Source of the DNA: Gymnorhina tibicen
Lineage: Eukaryota > Chordata > Aves > Passeriformes > Artamidae
Assembly: GCA_013399875.1 (NCBI GenBank)
Contig: VXAZ01004548.1
Location: 298,955-362,954, forward strand
Direction: 5' to 3'
Length of the DNA: 64,000 nucleotides
In this document: one piece after another, positions 38,701-51,640 of the stretch
Numbering within the stretch: position 1 is the stretch's first letter
Layout of the letters: each line of letters opens with the position of its first letter
The notes under the pieces: model-generated
The model's input: the letters and a program-made list of their open reading frames with translations, nothing else
What the model was told of the DNA's origin: nothing
Database searches by the model: none
Program-made: the position numbers and the translations under genes

Positions 38701-39599
38701 CCCCATTCAGAATCCACACAATATGTTTTAACAATTTATAGTTTCCCAGTTATATATTTGGCCACTTTTTCCTACCATGAATGATGATTTAGATTAAGGA
38801 TTGCAAAAACACTGTATGATAGGAACTTCAATCACAAACCTCTAATAATTTCTTGGCCTGGATCCTTTTAAATATTCAAGCAATCACATTATAATGTGTA
38901 TAAAATAATGCAGAGGTTTTTTTACAGTGCTTAAGATTCTAATTTTTTGAATCTTTTCACTTTTTTTAAGTCCACTGATTTCAATAGAAATATGAGTCTA
39001 GTGTAATTGGGAGAAAACCTGCATTTCTTGGATCAGGAAATTTTGTCATATTGAGTAGTTCTACCTATTTGAATAATGGTAGAAAAAATGTAAAGTGTCA
39101 GAATCACATGATAAAATTAGGGAAGATTTTAATTCTAAATTAGTGGAAGTCAGTGATCCAAAGAGGAAAAAAGGTAGAAGAAACATAAGGACATTTGAAA
39201 AATCCAGAGTCAGGTATTGTGTTGACTATGTGGCATTATATTAAGGGATGTGGCTGCAACTGAGCATAGATGGAACCCTATTTGAAGTGGCAAAATCTTC
39301 ATGTTACGCTTCTATTACTGGCCACCATCTTCAGATAACCTTGCACAAAGGTAAGGCTGTGGCATAAGTGATCCTTTCACTGGCAGTTGTGACTGCTAGT
39401 GTTGTTTTATTGAGCCATTGGAGTTATATTATAGTTTGCAGTTACAATATAGTATCTTCATAGTAACATTCTGGCAGTGGTATAATAATTTCTCATAGAG
39501 TTCTAAATGAGACAAGTGTTTACACTGGACTGGCCTTAATCAAACAAATCAAACTTCATAAAAAGGACAAGAGTTTTCATGCAATACACCAGAGCACAT
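35751..39599. other. Unique AT-rich DNA, no gene seen
   Basis: No repeat family or coding exon recognised. Minor tracts: a 16-base A run near 38490, and a diverged 18-bp tandem duplication near 37486-37520. Confidence 0.45.
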
Positions 39600-39699
39600 G
39601 GTGTGACTCTTGAGGATGGTGCTGTGTAGGCCCAGGAGCTGAACTCGATGTTCCTTGAAGGTCCCTTCCAACTCCACTTTTTCTGTGATTCTGTGAAGT
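39600..39699 (+). mobile_element. CR1 LINE 3' tail, about 100 bp, plus strand
   Basis: 'ggcccaggagctgaactcga', then 'gaaggtcccttccaactcca' and a 'ttctgtgattctgtgaa' end, which is the CR1 3' terminus. Only the last 100 or so bases are kept. Confidence 0.85.
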
Positions 39700-42159
39700 A
39701 GAAATCTCAAACAACTGGCAATTCTATCAGGCACCAGACCTTGAATAGAAAATTCAAAACTATGAGTATTGTCAGAATCTAAATCTTCAGTATTTCAAAG
39801 TGGATCAACTGTGAATGAAAAAAGGCAGATCTTAAAATAGTTGTGTAATCTTTTTTGGTTGTTTTACACAGCTGTATTTATTAGATAAATTAATATATAG
39901 ATAATAGTTCTTAAACTGTAGAATTTAACTGAGATATATCTAAATAAGGAATTATACCGTAATTATGAGATATCTTAAAATTTTTTGTGATAGTAACCGA
40001 AGTACTGTGTGCTGACACAATTAGAAAGAGATATAATATATGCAGATTCATACTAATATTTTTTTTACAACAGGTTCTCATTAATTTTGGAAGGACTTAA
40101 TACATCTGCATATCTCAGTTGTCTGAACTTCAGGACTGCTACATTTCCTTTGCTATTCTTCACTTTGCTCTTGATTGTCATATCTTTATGAGATTTATAA
40201 TATGATATGGATTTTTGGCTTTCAGTTTGTAAGGAAAACATTTATTCTTGTCTAGTTGGCTGTCGAGACCTGTGTGGTTTGGCAGAGGCTTTGGTTTGAA
40301 TCGATTTAATCAGGTATAACCAGTCAGCTTCCTTTTGTTAACAAGAAAAATCTGTGAAAACAAAGAAATAATATAAATTTTCAATGGAGTATACTAGATG
40401 CAGTAACTTTCACATAATTGCCATAAAAAATAAAATCATTTGTGTAAAAGTGCTCTTAGATTTCTGCATGATCTTTCATTAGTTTAGATCAGAACTATCA
40501 AGCAAACCTATTTTCTTACAGCACCTTGTGCTGCATTTTGACATTTAAAAGACATTAAAAGAACCTCGTAGAGGGATGTCAGTTTTCTAAAGCAGATGTA
40601 CTTCTGTCTGTAGAACAGTACCTGCTAATTAAAGACAAGTTTCAGTAGAATAAGAAATATTAGTCAAGCTTTTAAAGGTTTTCATTATAGAACATATCCT
40701 GTTGTATGCACCTTAGATACAGTGCTGGTGTATACTACTACTGTTATAAGGTGTCATGGATAGGCAGTATTTCTGGTGTTGATAAGTATTGTCCTCATAA
40801 GGAGGAATTCTGTATGCAGATGTTCCTTTTGTGTTACTGTTATGAGGTAACAGAGAGTAGAAGCAGAAAATATCAGTTAAGTTGTCTGTTAAGAGTTAAA
40901 CAAGCACACGGTTAGAAATTCATAGGGAAGGCATCATCGTCTAACTCAGTCTAGGGTTTTGATTTGCATATCATAGTTTATTTACAGTTCAGGAAATACA
41001 AGTTCTGTTCGGAGGAAACTTTTAGGAAAAACTGTAATCCTGAGTAACCTGCTAGGTATTTTTTTCTCTTCTGTGGCAAAACCAGTAATATGCCACATAG
41101 AGACTTCCTTAGTTCTTGTAGAATGATAGAGATGTCTGAATTCCAAACACTTTTTTTTTTCCTTGTATCTTGCTTAAAAGCCTATTTACACAACTGGATT
41201 GAAAAAAACCATTTTGTATTAATATGGAGCTTCTCAAGGAACCTTTAGATGTGGATCCTGATTCATTCTATTTATTTGTAAAGTTGAAAGAATTTCTTCT
41301 CATGAGGAATCCTTGTCTTTAACACAGTAAAAGATCTATTGCTGTAACATACAGCTTGGGTCAGAGTAATAAAAATTTATTTGAAATAAGAGTTTGGAAA
41401 TTATGTCTTAAACACATATTACTTAGAGTATTAAAAATAATAAAAATAGATTTAATGTGTAAATCCTTTAGTATAATACCCTATTTTGTATATGCACAAT
41501 ATTAACACGTACTTCATAGAGCTGCATAAATCAGTGCATGGCTCAGAAATAAAGTCTTATTTGCAGTGACAGATACATAACAAAGCTGGACTTGTGGGAG
41601 GTGGCAAGTTGAGTTAACTAGTTTTAGTTCTGTTTAGATACGTCTGACAGATTGAGACCATATTTTTTATACTCAAGTTGTAAAGGTCCCTTTCACCACA
41701 AGGCTTTTGACTCTGTTCTTATCAGCACAGGGAGTTCTGAAGAAGAAGAAAACCAGAGCAAACATGCTCATAGTCTCCATTATGGCCTTTTAATGGCTTT
41801 ATGTTTTATTAGAATCAACAAGGTCACTGATGCATTAGAGGGTATTTTGTTGTGATGCAATTTACTGTAATGGATAAACAGCTAAGCAGCTTCTGGAAAA
41901 GGGGATAATGGGTACAAAGAATAGAATAACCAAGTTAGTACTGCTCTTTACTTGTTTAATTTTTACACTGGTGTTGATACTCTTGCCCAGTTATTCTAGA
42001 CATCTATGATGATACCTCTTCTTGTACCTGATAATTCAGCATTTCAGAAATACCATTGATTACTGCATGATGGCAGGTGACATGTTCTAAGGGAATAATG
42101 CTTTGAAACTATATTTGCCATATATAGCACTGCCACTGTGATCAGGAGTACTTCTGTTA
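39700..42159. other. Unique AT-rich DNA, no gene seen
   Basis: No repeat or coding exon recognised. The short plus frames at 40706-40915 and 41652-41855 show no recognisable domain. Confidence 0.45.
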
Positions 42160-42580
42160 CTAGCAGTTCAAAAAAGTTAGGCATTTTTGTCTCTGTGATA
42201 AGGGTAAGGATTCAGGAATGAGTCCCTGTAAGTCTTTTGAACTTTGCAGTTCGCACGTGTAAAGGGAAAGGGCTTGGCTGCTGGAAAGAATCCAGCCTGT
42301 AGGGACTCTGACGATGTTGGTGCTGATGTGCTCCACACTGCACAGATGTTGGGGGCACAAAAACCTGTCTGTTGGTCCCACATGGGATGACCTGGTCCAA
42401 GGGACTGGCTCAAGATTTGCTGACAATAGAGTTTGCAAAGTTCACTCCAAAAACATTTTCCCAAAGCAGTCTCCACCTTCAGCAAACACTGCCAGGTAAA
42501 GGAGGAAACCAGCCTGGGTGCCCTGACCTTTTCAAGAGACCAGCAACTTCAGACTGCCCCACAATTTGGTTCTAGTCATG
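42160..42580. other. GC-richer stretch beside a minus-sense LTR, unclassified
   Basis: Noticeably richer in GC than the flanks, with several overlapping frames of 60-100 codons on both strands, none recognised. It abuts the 3' side of the LTR at 42581-43306, so it could be leftover internal ERV sequence, but no primer-binding site is evident next to the LTR. A good 5' splice-site match (CAG|GTAAAG at 42492-42500) exists on the plus strand without a matching exon I can defend. Confidence 0.3.
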
Positions 42581-43306
42581 TGTCTCGGTTTGAGACAAGT
42601 TTAGGGGGAAATGCTCTAGAGGGAACGTCTCCTCCCCAGAAGGCAGGTTTCTGCACTCCCTCCCCCACTGATACGAAAGGAATTTCTTCGATGAAAGTGA
42701 AAAAACTATTTATTTAACAAGCAGAGTGCTGGCAGGGTGAAGAAAAAAATGAGTAATGTTAGAGAATAAACCTCCTCGATGCGGAGAAAGCTGGTGGATT
42801 CAAAGTTCTTTTCTGTAGCTGGCTCGGTCCCTCCCAAGGTCCGAGGCTGGGATGCGGCATCCCTGCAGCCTCCCTGCCAGTCCACGGGGTCTGGTGATCT
42901 GGTTCTCGGATCACAGCTAGGCTGAACAGTTCCAGAAGAAGAAGAAGGAGTTCCGGAGGGTTTTGGTATGCAGGTATGCCAGTATGGGAAAATTTCTTGC
43001 CTCAGCGAACAGTCTGGCTAAAAGCAGGAAGGTGCTCCCTCCTCTCTGCAGTGGTGAGAACGCGGGGGAGTGCGTGTGAGTCCTTGAACACAAACTGTGC
43101 TGAAGAATTCACTCGGCTTCCCCCTCTTTCCCTCAGACCCAGCTTAAAGCTGTGGGACCCATTTCTGGGCAATAAGCAGATGATAGGGGAATACAGTATT
43201 ATCGTAAAATCACCCCAAGACATCATGCCAAGTCTGAAAGAGAAAGTAACAATTTTGGGCGACAGGTAGATCTGGAATACAGTAGCATTTTGGGATACCC
43301 ATGACA
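42581..43306 (-). mobile_element. ERV LTR, 726 bp, minus sense
   Basis: The plus-strand ends are TGTCTCGGTT (42581) and CCCATGACA (ending 43306), giving TG...CA termini with a short inverted match. The left end also holds a local palindrome, TGTCTC/GAGACA (42581-42597). A polyadenylation signal lies on the minus strand (TTTATT on plus, 42709-42714), followed in minus sense by a short GC-rich U5. The left-end block resembles an LTR family I recall from songbird genomes. The flanking tetramers 'catg' and 'cttg' differ at one position, so no clean target duplication is shown. No retroviral genes are attached. The frames at 42976-43307 on both strands are not proteins. Confidence 0.75.
42709..42714 (-). 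promoter_or_regulatory. LTR polyadenylation signal, minus strand
   Basis: AATAAA on the minus strand in a 'gttaaataaatag' context. It sets the sense of the 42581-43306 LTR. Confidence 0.55.
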
Positions 43307-46300
43307 CTTGTGGTTTTGGGCGATGATTTTTGTTTGTTTGTATGATTGTTTCTTTTGCCCTAATGATTTACAAGATTATGTATTCTTAGTCTTATTTGCA
43401 AAATATTGCCTCAACAGAGGCAATGTATTAGTTTTTTCTTACAAAGTTTTTCCATAATTAGAGAAAGGATTTTAGTTTTAATTTAAGAAATTACCAGATA
43501 GTACAGGATGAAAGAAACAGCAACTCCCTCCTCTCATAGAAATCCAGTAATACTAATTAAATACAAGAAATATAGCAATTTTGTGATTACAACATTTAGT
43601 ATCAAACATAATACTTTCAAGTGTTTCCTTTTTGTTTTTATCGTTGTCTTCAAATGGTGTTTGTTGACATTTCAATAACAAGTCCTATTACATAATTTTT
43701 TGTATTGTATGCTGATACCCTAATTGCTTTATAAATGCCACTTAGTATGTATTAATCTCATGAACACAGCCCATTTATAAAACATGGGTAAAACCTTGTG
43801 ACGCTAGTTTAATTCTGCAGTAATCTCATTTATTAAAATGATATTAAAATCAGATTATAACTGAAAGCTGACAAAGATTGTTTTCCTCTTTCTGGATTAG
43901 AAACATGAAGAACACTTGGTGAGTGCCTCCAGGCTTTTGACTGAGGGTTCCTCCATGCCATTGTACAAGTGACCTAACAAAGAGATTAAAGTCATGCTTC
44001 TACAGTGTTTCTAGTCTTATGATCTTACATGCTTAACTCTGTAATTAGAGGATTTCAAAGGAGAATTTCAAAAGTACTTAGTACCTTGCTTTAGTACCTT
44101 GTTTGTTCTGTAGCCATACAATTCAAATGTACTTGCAGAAACCATAAAAGGGAGCTATATCATTTTAAAGAAGCCTTTTAGTAGAAAAATTATTGTTTAT
44201 TATCACTTAGCTGAGTATTAATAATTACTTAAAGAATGCAGTTGCCTGTCTCAAAACACTATCAAGGCCACAGAAGGAATTTGCCATAAGATAAGCCACC
44301 ACAGTGGGAACTTGAGATAAGCAGAGAAGAGAGGAATTTGCAACATAAATAATAAAATCTGTACCATTGACTTCGCCATATGGTCTCATTTGCACCTTAA
44401 TTCAGGCAGAGGCATTTCCTAACAACGGGATGTTAACAATTTATGTACAGTATTTCTTGAATAAGAAAGACACCTTGAAGAAGAGCAATGGACATGACAG
44501 TAAGACCGGTAATAGTGTACAGGAACAATGCAGGAGGAAGGAAAGGAATGAATGGAGGTTTTCAGTCTTCTCAAGATGAGAATGGGAGTATGACAGGCCA
44601 CAGTGTAAGAAGACAGGAAAAGCATCCAAAGGAGAATAACAGCAATCTCTCAGCTGGAAATGCTAAAAAAGATGTCTTGGAGTGATACAGCATGACTGCA
44701 GAGCTTTAACGATCTATTTGTACTGCCTAAAACAAAACAGAAAGTTAAAGGGACAGTTTCTTCCCCACAACTGATCTTCAAAATATGCCTCTTGACCAGC
44801 CTATATTTAAGCCAAGATGACTATCTTGGTGTGTCAGAAATCCTTTTTTGCAAGCCTTAAGAACAGGCTCAAAGTTCTATTTTGCTGTTCTGACTTATTA
44901 TAAAAGCCAGTCTTAAGTGGAAACCTCAGTAATCGTGATTTCTGCCTGTTTTTTTCAAATCTTTTTCAAGAATTTGGGTCTGCTAGGAAACTATAAAACT
45001 TTTGGACTGTTCAAGCTAGGGCCTTTTTCATCAGGATTTCATATGGGGAAAATTTAATTTTGGAAGACACATGTTATTTTTGCTTCCTCAGGGTAAGCAA
45101 TATATTGACTCAACAGAAACTCATTCTGTATTACTAAAGAGCCCTCAGCATGAAGGTAAATATCTCAAACAAAGCAAAAACACGACTGATATCCATTTCA
45201 GGTGGTCAGTAACCTTATACACTAAGGTTGTAGAAGATGTTCTGGACCTGCTTAATACCTATAGAGACCTTTACTTTGAAAAATAGAAATGAAAGAAAAA
45301 AACTCATTTCAAACCTTGAAATGTGTGAGGGAGTTTCCCCCAGGTCTTCTTTATGGTAAGCTACTATCAAATCTATCATCCTCGGAATGGTTTTCATAAT
45401 TCAGTAGCTATTTAGGAAATGTTAAAACAGAATAATGAAGGAACTGCATATCAGAACCACAATAGTAATGCAGAGAATTTAGAAATTTCTGAATCTTTGT
45501 CTGTTTTAGACATTAGCACACTTAAGCTGTTTTCCTACCCCAGAACTCTGGAGATAAGTAAGCAGCATGTAAAATAGCTTACTAAATTAAATATGTTTAA
45601 ATAAGAGCCAGGAAAATATTGCAAGTCTAATCTAAATTATGATGATCCTCACCATAGCTTTGCTACATTAAAAAAAAAAAAAGATAAAATAAAGATCCAA
45701 CATTTCAATTCAAAAGAGAATTTTGTTTTAAATATGACATTTTATTTTTTTCCCAGATATATTTTATTGCTCTAAGATTGTTAGTTTCATAGGGGTTTTT
45801 TTTTATTTCTGTGTTTTTTTTATGGTAGAATTCTAGTATGTTTCTTAGTACAGTAACTTGTATTCTATGCATAGTTTCTTTTAAGTCTCCAGGAAAATAT
45901 TTTTCTCTACTTTTTTAGTTTTGGCTATAAATCTGCTCCCTGCTGCAAGTAGGTTCCCTTGTTATCTCAAGAATCTCTCACTTTTTTCCTATGTTGTAAG
46001 AATCTTTTATTTTGGTCATAGCAAGGTTAAGGAAATAAATGTACAAAATAAAAATTACATGTAGGATAAAATTTAGTACTGCATGAACTAAAGGAGAAGA
46101 GTGGGTTTGTCAAGTCTACTTTCTTTTCAGCAACACTCTCAAATGCAAGACAAAATTTTCACAAGTGCCAAAAAGTAGTATACAGTATCAGTAAGTATTT
46201 TTTCATACAGTCGAAAATCTTATTTTTTCCCACAGTGCTGCCTTGGAAAGTGGTTTTTCAACCTCTATTCTATTTTAGAGGTAGAAGGAGTGAGGAAGTT

Positions 46301-49300
46301 CTCTTTCTTTTTAATGCAGAACAAGAAGATAACCATGGTTCCGACACGTGATTTAGCATCATTTTTGACAGCTCATTGCCTCCATATTCTGAGTCAACTC
46401 CCTTGTGCCTTCCTACCATCGGCATTAGAAGTATTCACTGTGCTGAAAATGCCACATATAATTAGTGATAAAAAGTATTTATTTAAAAGAAAAAAAGATT
46501 AAATAAGGTGAAATTTAGTTACACTATGTAGAGTTCACTTTGAAATAGAATGAGACAATGATCCCTTCCACACCTACCTTCCTCCCTTTTCCCAAACTTT
46601 GACAAAAAATGTTCAAATAGCTCTTTTTGCTTATAGATAAAATTGTAAAACAATGTTCAGCTGCAGTGACTTCTTTTGTTAGCAAAAAATAGTTTTCTCT
46701 TGAAGTACAATTTCTTTTTTTCCCCAGAACTCAAGTTATTACCTCATCTGTTGAGCTATGTCCAGGGGCTTCTTTTATCATTTTCTTGTATTATTTATGC
46801 ATGAGCCTAAAGCTGAATTTTAATATTTATACACTATAGGAAGAACTTGTGTCTCCGTCTGCCAAAGACGACGTGCAGAACACAATATGAAGCAAGGATC
46901 AGCAATGAAGGCAAAGAATAAGATGATGTAGGGAACTAATTGTTGTGGATTAATTCTTCTGATGAAACGAAATGCCTCAGTACTTGATTATGGTACTCAT
47001 ACACATTTCTAGTGAAACGAATAGAAAAAATTCTGGAGAAGTAAATTTTATTTCAATAAGAATTTTGGTGTCTGACTCTCCCAACACCATTGAACTTTAA
47101 GTCATTAAAAATTCCATCTTTCTGCTGAGGCTTAAATTTCCCTAAACATTTAATGCTAACCTTGTCATCATGTTCAGAAGAATCTGGTTTTGGAGGGTGG
47201 GAGGAAAATGAAAACACTCATGTCCCTCCTAAACTGAAAGTCATATTTAGGTAAACAGATACTCCGCTAAGTTCTTGGAGGGGCCCAGTCATGCTCAGAG
47301 TGAGATTAAGAAAATTCAAATAAAATTAGATCATTACTAACATCTAATCATGGTTCTCTTCAGCTCATTGCTTTAACCATGAGGATACTCTGAGTTTTTC
47401 ACAAAATTACAAAATTTTTCACTGGTTCAGTACAAAACCAATAATAACCAAACTGAAGAGTTTTCTGTGCAAAAAGAATTTTTATTCTTAATTCCCCTGG
47501 GCAAATCCTAAATCACCATCCGATTGTAGAGGAACATCATGAATATTTCTGGAAACAAAACAGATAGTCAGCCTAGTAAGCCAACTGTGAAAATATAAAT
47601 TTGGGAATAAAATGAGGAAATTGAATTTTGTAAACCTCTGAACCTTCTTTCTTTTGCATTATTGAATCAGCAGAGACTAAGCCCATTCACAGTTCTATTT
47701 TCCTTTTACAAAAACATCTGAAATTAATTTTTAATGGATTTGCAATTTTGTCTTCAGGCTGAAATGCAGACACAATTAATTAACTTGAATGAAAATTTAA
47801 CTTCAACTTGCAAAATATTAGAAGATTGTTCAAAAAATCCTATACAAAACTGTCAAGTTTCTGTGATGTATTATCAACACACTAAACTTTTAAAATCATA
47901 GGTAACCTAACCATTTGCTCTGAGTTAGCAATGCAAAATCATTTATGAATATTGCGGGTATTATGATGACAGCTGTGCACTAAGACATGATCACAGTTCT
48001 GTATTTTGAAAACATAATGTAAAAAGTGGGATATTACTGATGCTTCTAGAGCCAAATATCTCTTGTAATATTATAGAATTAGATGTTTCTGCCATAGCTG
48101 ATAGACTAGACTAGCAAAAAGTATTGTGGCTTTGATTTGTGGCTGAACATATTTATCTTGACATAAATTGCAATGGACTTCTGAGATTTATTGGTAAAGA
48201 TTACAGTTTATACTGGTTTGATGCAGTTTTCCCTTTTTCCATTAACTGTAAGAATATATGGATGAAGAACTGTAAGAGTACATGGATGAAGAAAATGTGT
48301 ACTGCAAGAAAATTAGTTTTCATATTTTTATTGCTTTTTTTTTTTTACTTCTCATAATTTTAGCAGCTTGATGAGATTTATAAGTCTGAATTTAAATTAG
48401 ATTTTATTTTCTACACATCAATTTGGAAAAAAAAGGGAAATTTTTATGAAAATGAGAATTATTGAAAGGGTGTGAAAGGATGTCGTGGGTGCATAGGAGT
48501 TGCCTCTTCCAATAGTTTCTTTGGTTTTTTTTTGTTTTGCAAATGTGAAAAATGAAGAGTAAGAGAAAGGAATGTTCTGTAGAAATGGAAAATCTGTCTC
48601 TGGAATGCCACTGAAGGAGGGAACTAAGAAAAGTTTGGAGAATCTGCCTAAATGGAAATCTAAAGTCAGATGAAAGTATTACTACCTATTCATTTCAGTC
48701 TCATAAGTGTTTTGCCAACTGGTGAATTGTATCACATTTCTAAATATTCTAAAGTCATGCACTTTTAATCCCCAGAGATGCAATAATCTATGTGTAGGCA
48801 AATCCCTCTAACTGGGATATTTTGAAGACCATGTAATCAGTGAGTTGTGGGACAGGATTTTAACAGGGTTTTTTTTCCTGCTTTTGATTATCAAAAGATG
48901 CAAAGAAAAGCAAGGTTAGTTTATATAGACTATTTACCTGGTAGTGTGGATATTTGCACTTTTTATTTATTAAACTAACAAATGTACTTAATTTGATTAT
49001 TGCCCCCCAGGTTCTGAAAACATCTTTATTTCATGCAGTAGTAGCTAATACAATAGAAGATTCTCTGACAGAAAATGTGAGTGTGGGACAATGACATAAT
49101 GTTAATTCAGCAATTGCTCTTTGATGGTTGGGCCAAAAAATTAAAAAAAATATTAGCACAGACTCTTGTGACTAAAGTCTGGTCTAATTCCTTTGGGAGA
49201 GTATTATTTTGTTTTTAACATTCAGAATTTTGTCCAAGATTAATTACAATCTCACAAGGAAAAAAATATTTTTGCAGTAGTGAATTTGGAATTTATTCCC

Positions 49301-50099
49301 CCTCCTTCCATCCCCAGTTTTAACAGGACATAAGGGGAAACTGAAGACGCAATGTGATGAATAACACATTAAAACTATTAAGTTTAACAATGTCTTTAAA
49401 TGTCTTACTGTAGTGAACTTTTCAATAGTGACTTACAATAATGGGAGTCACAAGTAATTCTTTCCATCTTTCTGAAATGATAATCTTGTGGCAGACAGTG
49501 CAAATAGCTTAGTGTATTTTGTCAAGGTCAGTGGAAAAAGTAACTGCCATAGTGTTAGTGTGGATTTTTTTCTGAGATGCCTTGTGGCACTGGTGGCTGC
49601 TGGGAGGACTTCATGCCTGCCTGTACTTCATTTCAGCTGCTAATACTGATCTGACAGTTCTTGACCTGTGGGTAATATGCGGTCCATCATCTCCTTACTT
49701 TTCTTAGTCCATTTCTACTCTCTTTTCCTCCTTTTTTTTTACCAGTGTAGCCTTCTATCACATATCTTATTTCAATGAAAATAGAATATTGCTGTAAGTG
49801 TGGCAGATTATCTTTTCATACATTTTACCTCTATTCTGTTCGAAATCCCTCTAGCCTGTCCACAAGATAAAACTGAATCTTTTTTAAATGAGATTTTGTT
49901 GAAATATCCTGATTAGACAAAAACTTTGCAGGTTGATATTAGTTTCCAAACTAATCCCATGTAAAGGATTAAAACAAAAAAAAAAAGTGGGAATAGAATA
50001 TTTAATTTATTTTATCCTATCAAAAATTTGGTTTGATTTAAAACTCAGTTTGGGAAAATTATAAGGAAGCCAAAACTCTCTACTTTGGCAAACAGATAC
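43307..50099. other. Long unique AT-rich stretch, no gene seen
   Basis: The longest repeat-poor part of the window. Short frames (for example 44367-44685, 46290-46502 and 48139-48357, plus) show no domain. A 24-bp tandem duplication lies at 48245-48292. Homopolymer A and T runs near 45669 and 45800 are unremarkable. Confidence 0.45.
48245..48292. repeat. 24-bp tandem duplication, two copies
   Basis: Units 48245-48268 and 48269-48292 begin 'actgtaaga' and end 'atggatgaaga', with two mismatches between them. Confidence 0.8.
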
Positions 50100-50300
50100 T
50101 CAGGTCCTATGGAAACGCCTGTTTCAAGGCAGTATGCATGCCCTTCGGGCAGTGCTGAACTCACCCTGGGCAGAAGGAGCCTGAGGTTAGGGAGGCTGAT
50201 AGGCTCATCTCACCAGCTTTGCATATTTGCATTTAAGCCATGCATACCTACGTTTGCGTGACACACTCTCAGACAAGGTCAAGTGAAAAATAGACGTCAT
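50100..50300. promoter_or_regulatory. Possible regulatory cluster (POU octamer, CRE-like site)
   Basis: A CpG- and GC-richer patch in AT-rich DNA. It holds a small hairpin TGCCC/GGGCA (50139-50151), a POU octamer ATTTGCAT (50225-50232) and a CRE/ATF-like GACGTCA (50293-50299). No repeat homology or reading frame explains the patch. The motifs are short and individually common; only their density and the base composition make this worth noting. Confidence 0.25.
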
Positions 50301-50465
50301 AGGAGCTGAGACTTCTAATTTTTTTTAAATATACCTTTTGATTATTATCAGTGTTGGTCAATGACTGTTGGCTAGATCTCTGTTAGTTATAGAGCTTAAG
50401 AGCTGAGTTTAAGCACCCAGAACACATGTAGTCTCCTATTATGTAATGTCCAGTCTTAATGTCCG

Positions 50466-51640
50466 AATTATGGAATGGTTTGGGTTGAAAGGGACATTTA
50501 ACGGTCATCTAGGCCAACCTCCCTGCCATAGACAGAGACATTTTTCACTAGTTCAAATTGCCTGGAGCCCTATCCAACCTGACTTTGAACACTTCCAATG
50601 ACAGAGCACCCCTAGCTTCTCTGGCAAACCTGTTCCAATGTCTCACCACTCTGATATTAAACAATTTTTTTCTTACATCGAATCAAAACCCACCCTCTTT
50701 CAGTTTCAAACCATTGTCCCTGTCACTACATGCCCTGGTAAAAAGTCTGTTCTCATCTTTCCTATAAGGCCCTTTTAAACACTGAAAGGTCACTGCAAAG
50801 CCTCCCCTGAGCCTTCTCTTTTTCAGGCTGAACAACCGCAACTCACTCAGCCTGACTTCATAGGAGATGTTCCAGCTCTCTGATATTTTTTGTGGTTTTC
50901 CTCTGGACCCTCTTTTACAGGTCCATGTCTCTCTTGTGCTAGGGAACCCAGAGCTGGATGCAGCACTCCAGGTGAGGTCTCCCAAGGGCAGAGTATAGGG
51001 GCAGAGTCATCTTCATTGACCTGCTGGACACACTGCTTTTGGTGCAGCCCAGGACACCACTGGTTTTCTGGGCTGAAATGGCACTTTACCACCGCACGAT
51101 CAATTTTCATCCACCAGTACCCTCAGATACTGGGACAGCCGCATTCAATTCATTAATCCCCCAGGCTAATTTGACGCCAAGGATTGCTCTGACTCAGGTG
51201 CAAAGCCTTGCAGTTGGCCTGGTTGAACCTCATTGATGTTCACATAGGCACATTTCTCAAGCTTGTCATGGTTCTTCTGGATGTCTCCTCTTCCCTCCAG
51301 CAAATCAGCTGCACCAGTCAGATTGGTGTCATCTGCACACTTGCAGTCCATTCCACTGTCTAAGTTACTGATAAAGACATCAGAGTAAGAACCTCTGAGG
51401 GACACCACTTGCTACTGATCTTCATTTGGACATTGAGCTGTAGACTGAAACTTTGGATGCAGCCAACCAGCCATTTCCTTACCCATCAGTTATTACCTCC
51501 ATCAAAACCTTCTCTCTCCAATTCAGCAGAAAGAACATGTATCAAAGGCCTTACAGAAGGTAGATGACATCCACAGCCCTTCGCTTATCCACTGATGCAG
51601 TCACTACTTCACAGAAGGCCATTAAATTAGCCAGGTAAAT
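50466..51640 (-). mobile_element. CR1 LINE copy, ORF2 C-terminus plus 3' UTR, minus strand
   Basis: The plus strand reads from the CR1 3' end ('aatggtttgggttgaaaggg', 50474) back into ORF2. Three overlapping minus frames carry recognisable CR1 pieces. 51166-51408 holds the RT palm stretch with D-V-F-I-S-N-L-D and the catalytic box as C-A-D-D-T (51328-51339; CR1 normally has F-A-D-D-T). 50847-51110 holds the block with E-T-S-P-G-V-L. 50683-50985 holds F-S-L-K-K-R-R-L-R-G and C-L-K-G-P-Y. These lie in different frames, so indels have broken the gene. The copy is 5'-truncated near 51640, as is usual for CR1, and cannot retrotranspose. Confidence 0.92.
50683..51408 (-). pseudogene. CR1 ORF2 (endonuclease-reverse transcriptase) C-terminal remnant
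   Basis: This is the decayed coding part of the CR1 copy at 50466-51640. The aspartate pair of the RT active site is still present at residues 26-27 of the 51166-51408 frame, but the preceding Phe is Cys. At least two frame changes separate the palm region from the C-terminal tail. In the intact family the protein copies CR1 RNA at the genomic target. Here only about the last third is left, and the plus-strand frames over the region are shadows. Confidence 0.85.

Noticed and set aside
50558..50767. Plus-strand 69-codon frame beginning M-P-G-A-L-S-N-L
   Set aside because: It is the antisense shadow of the minus-strand CR1 3' region.
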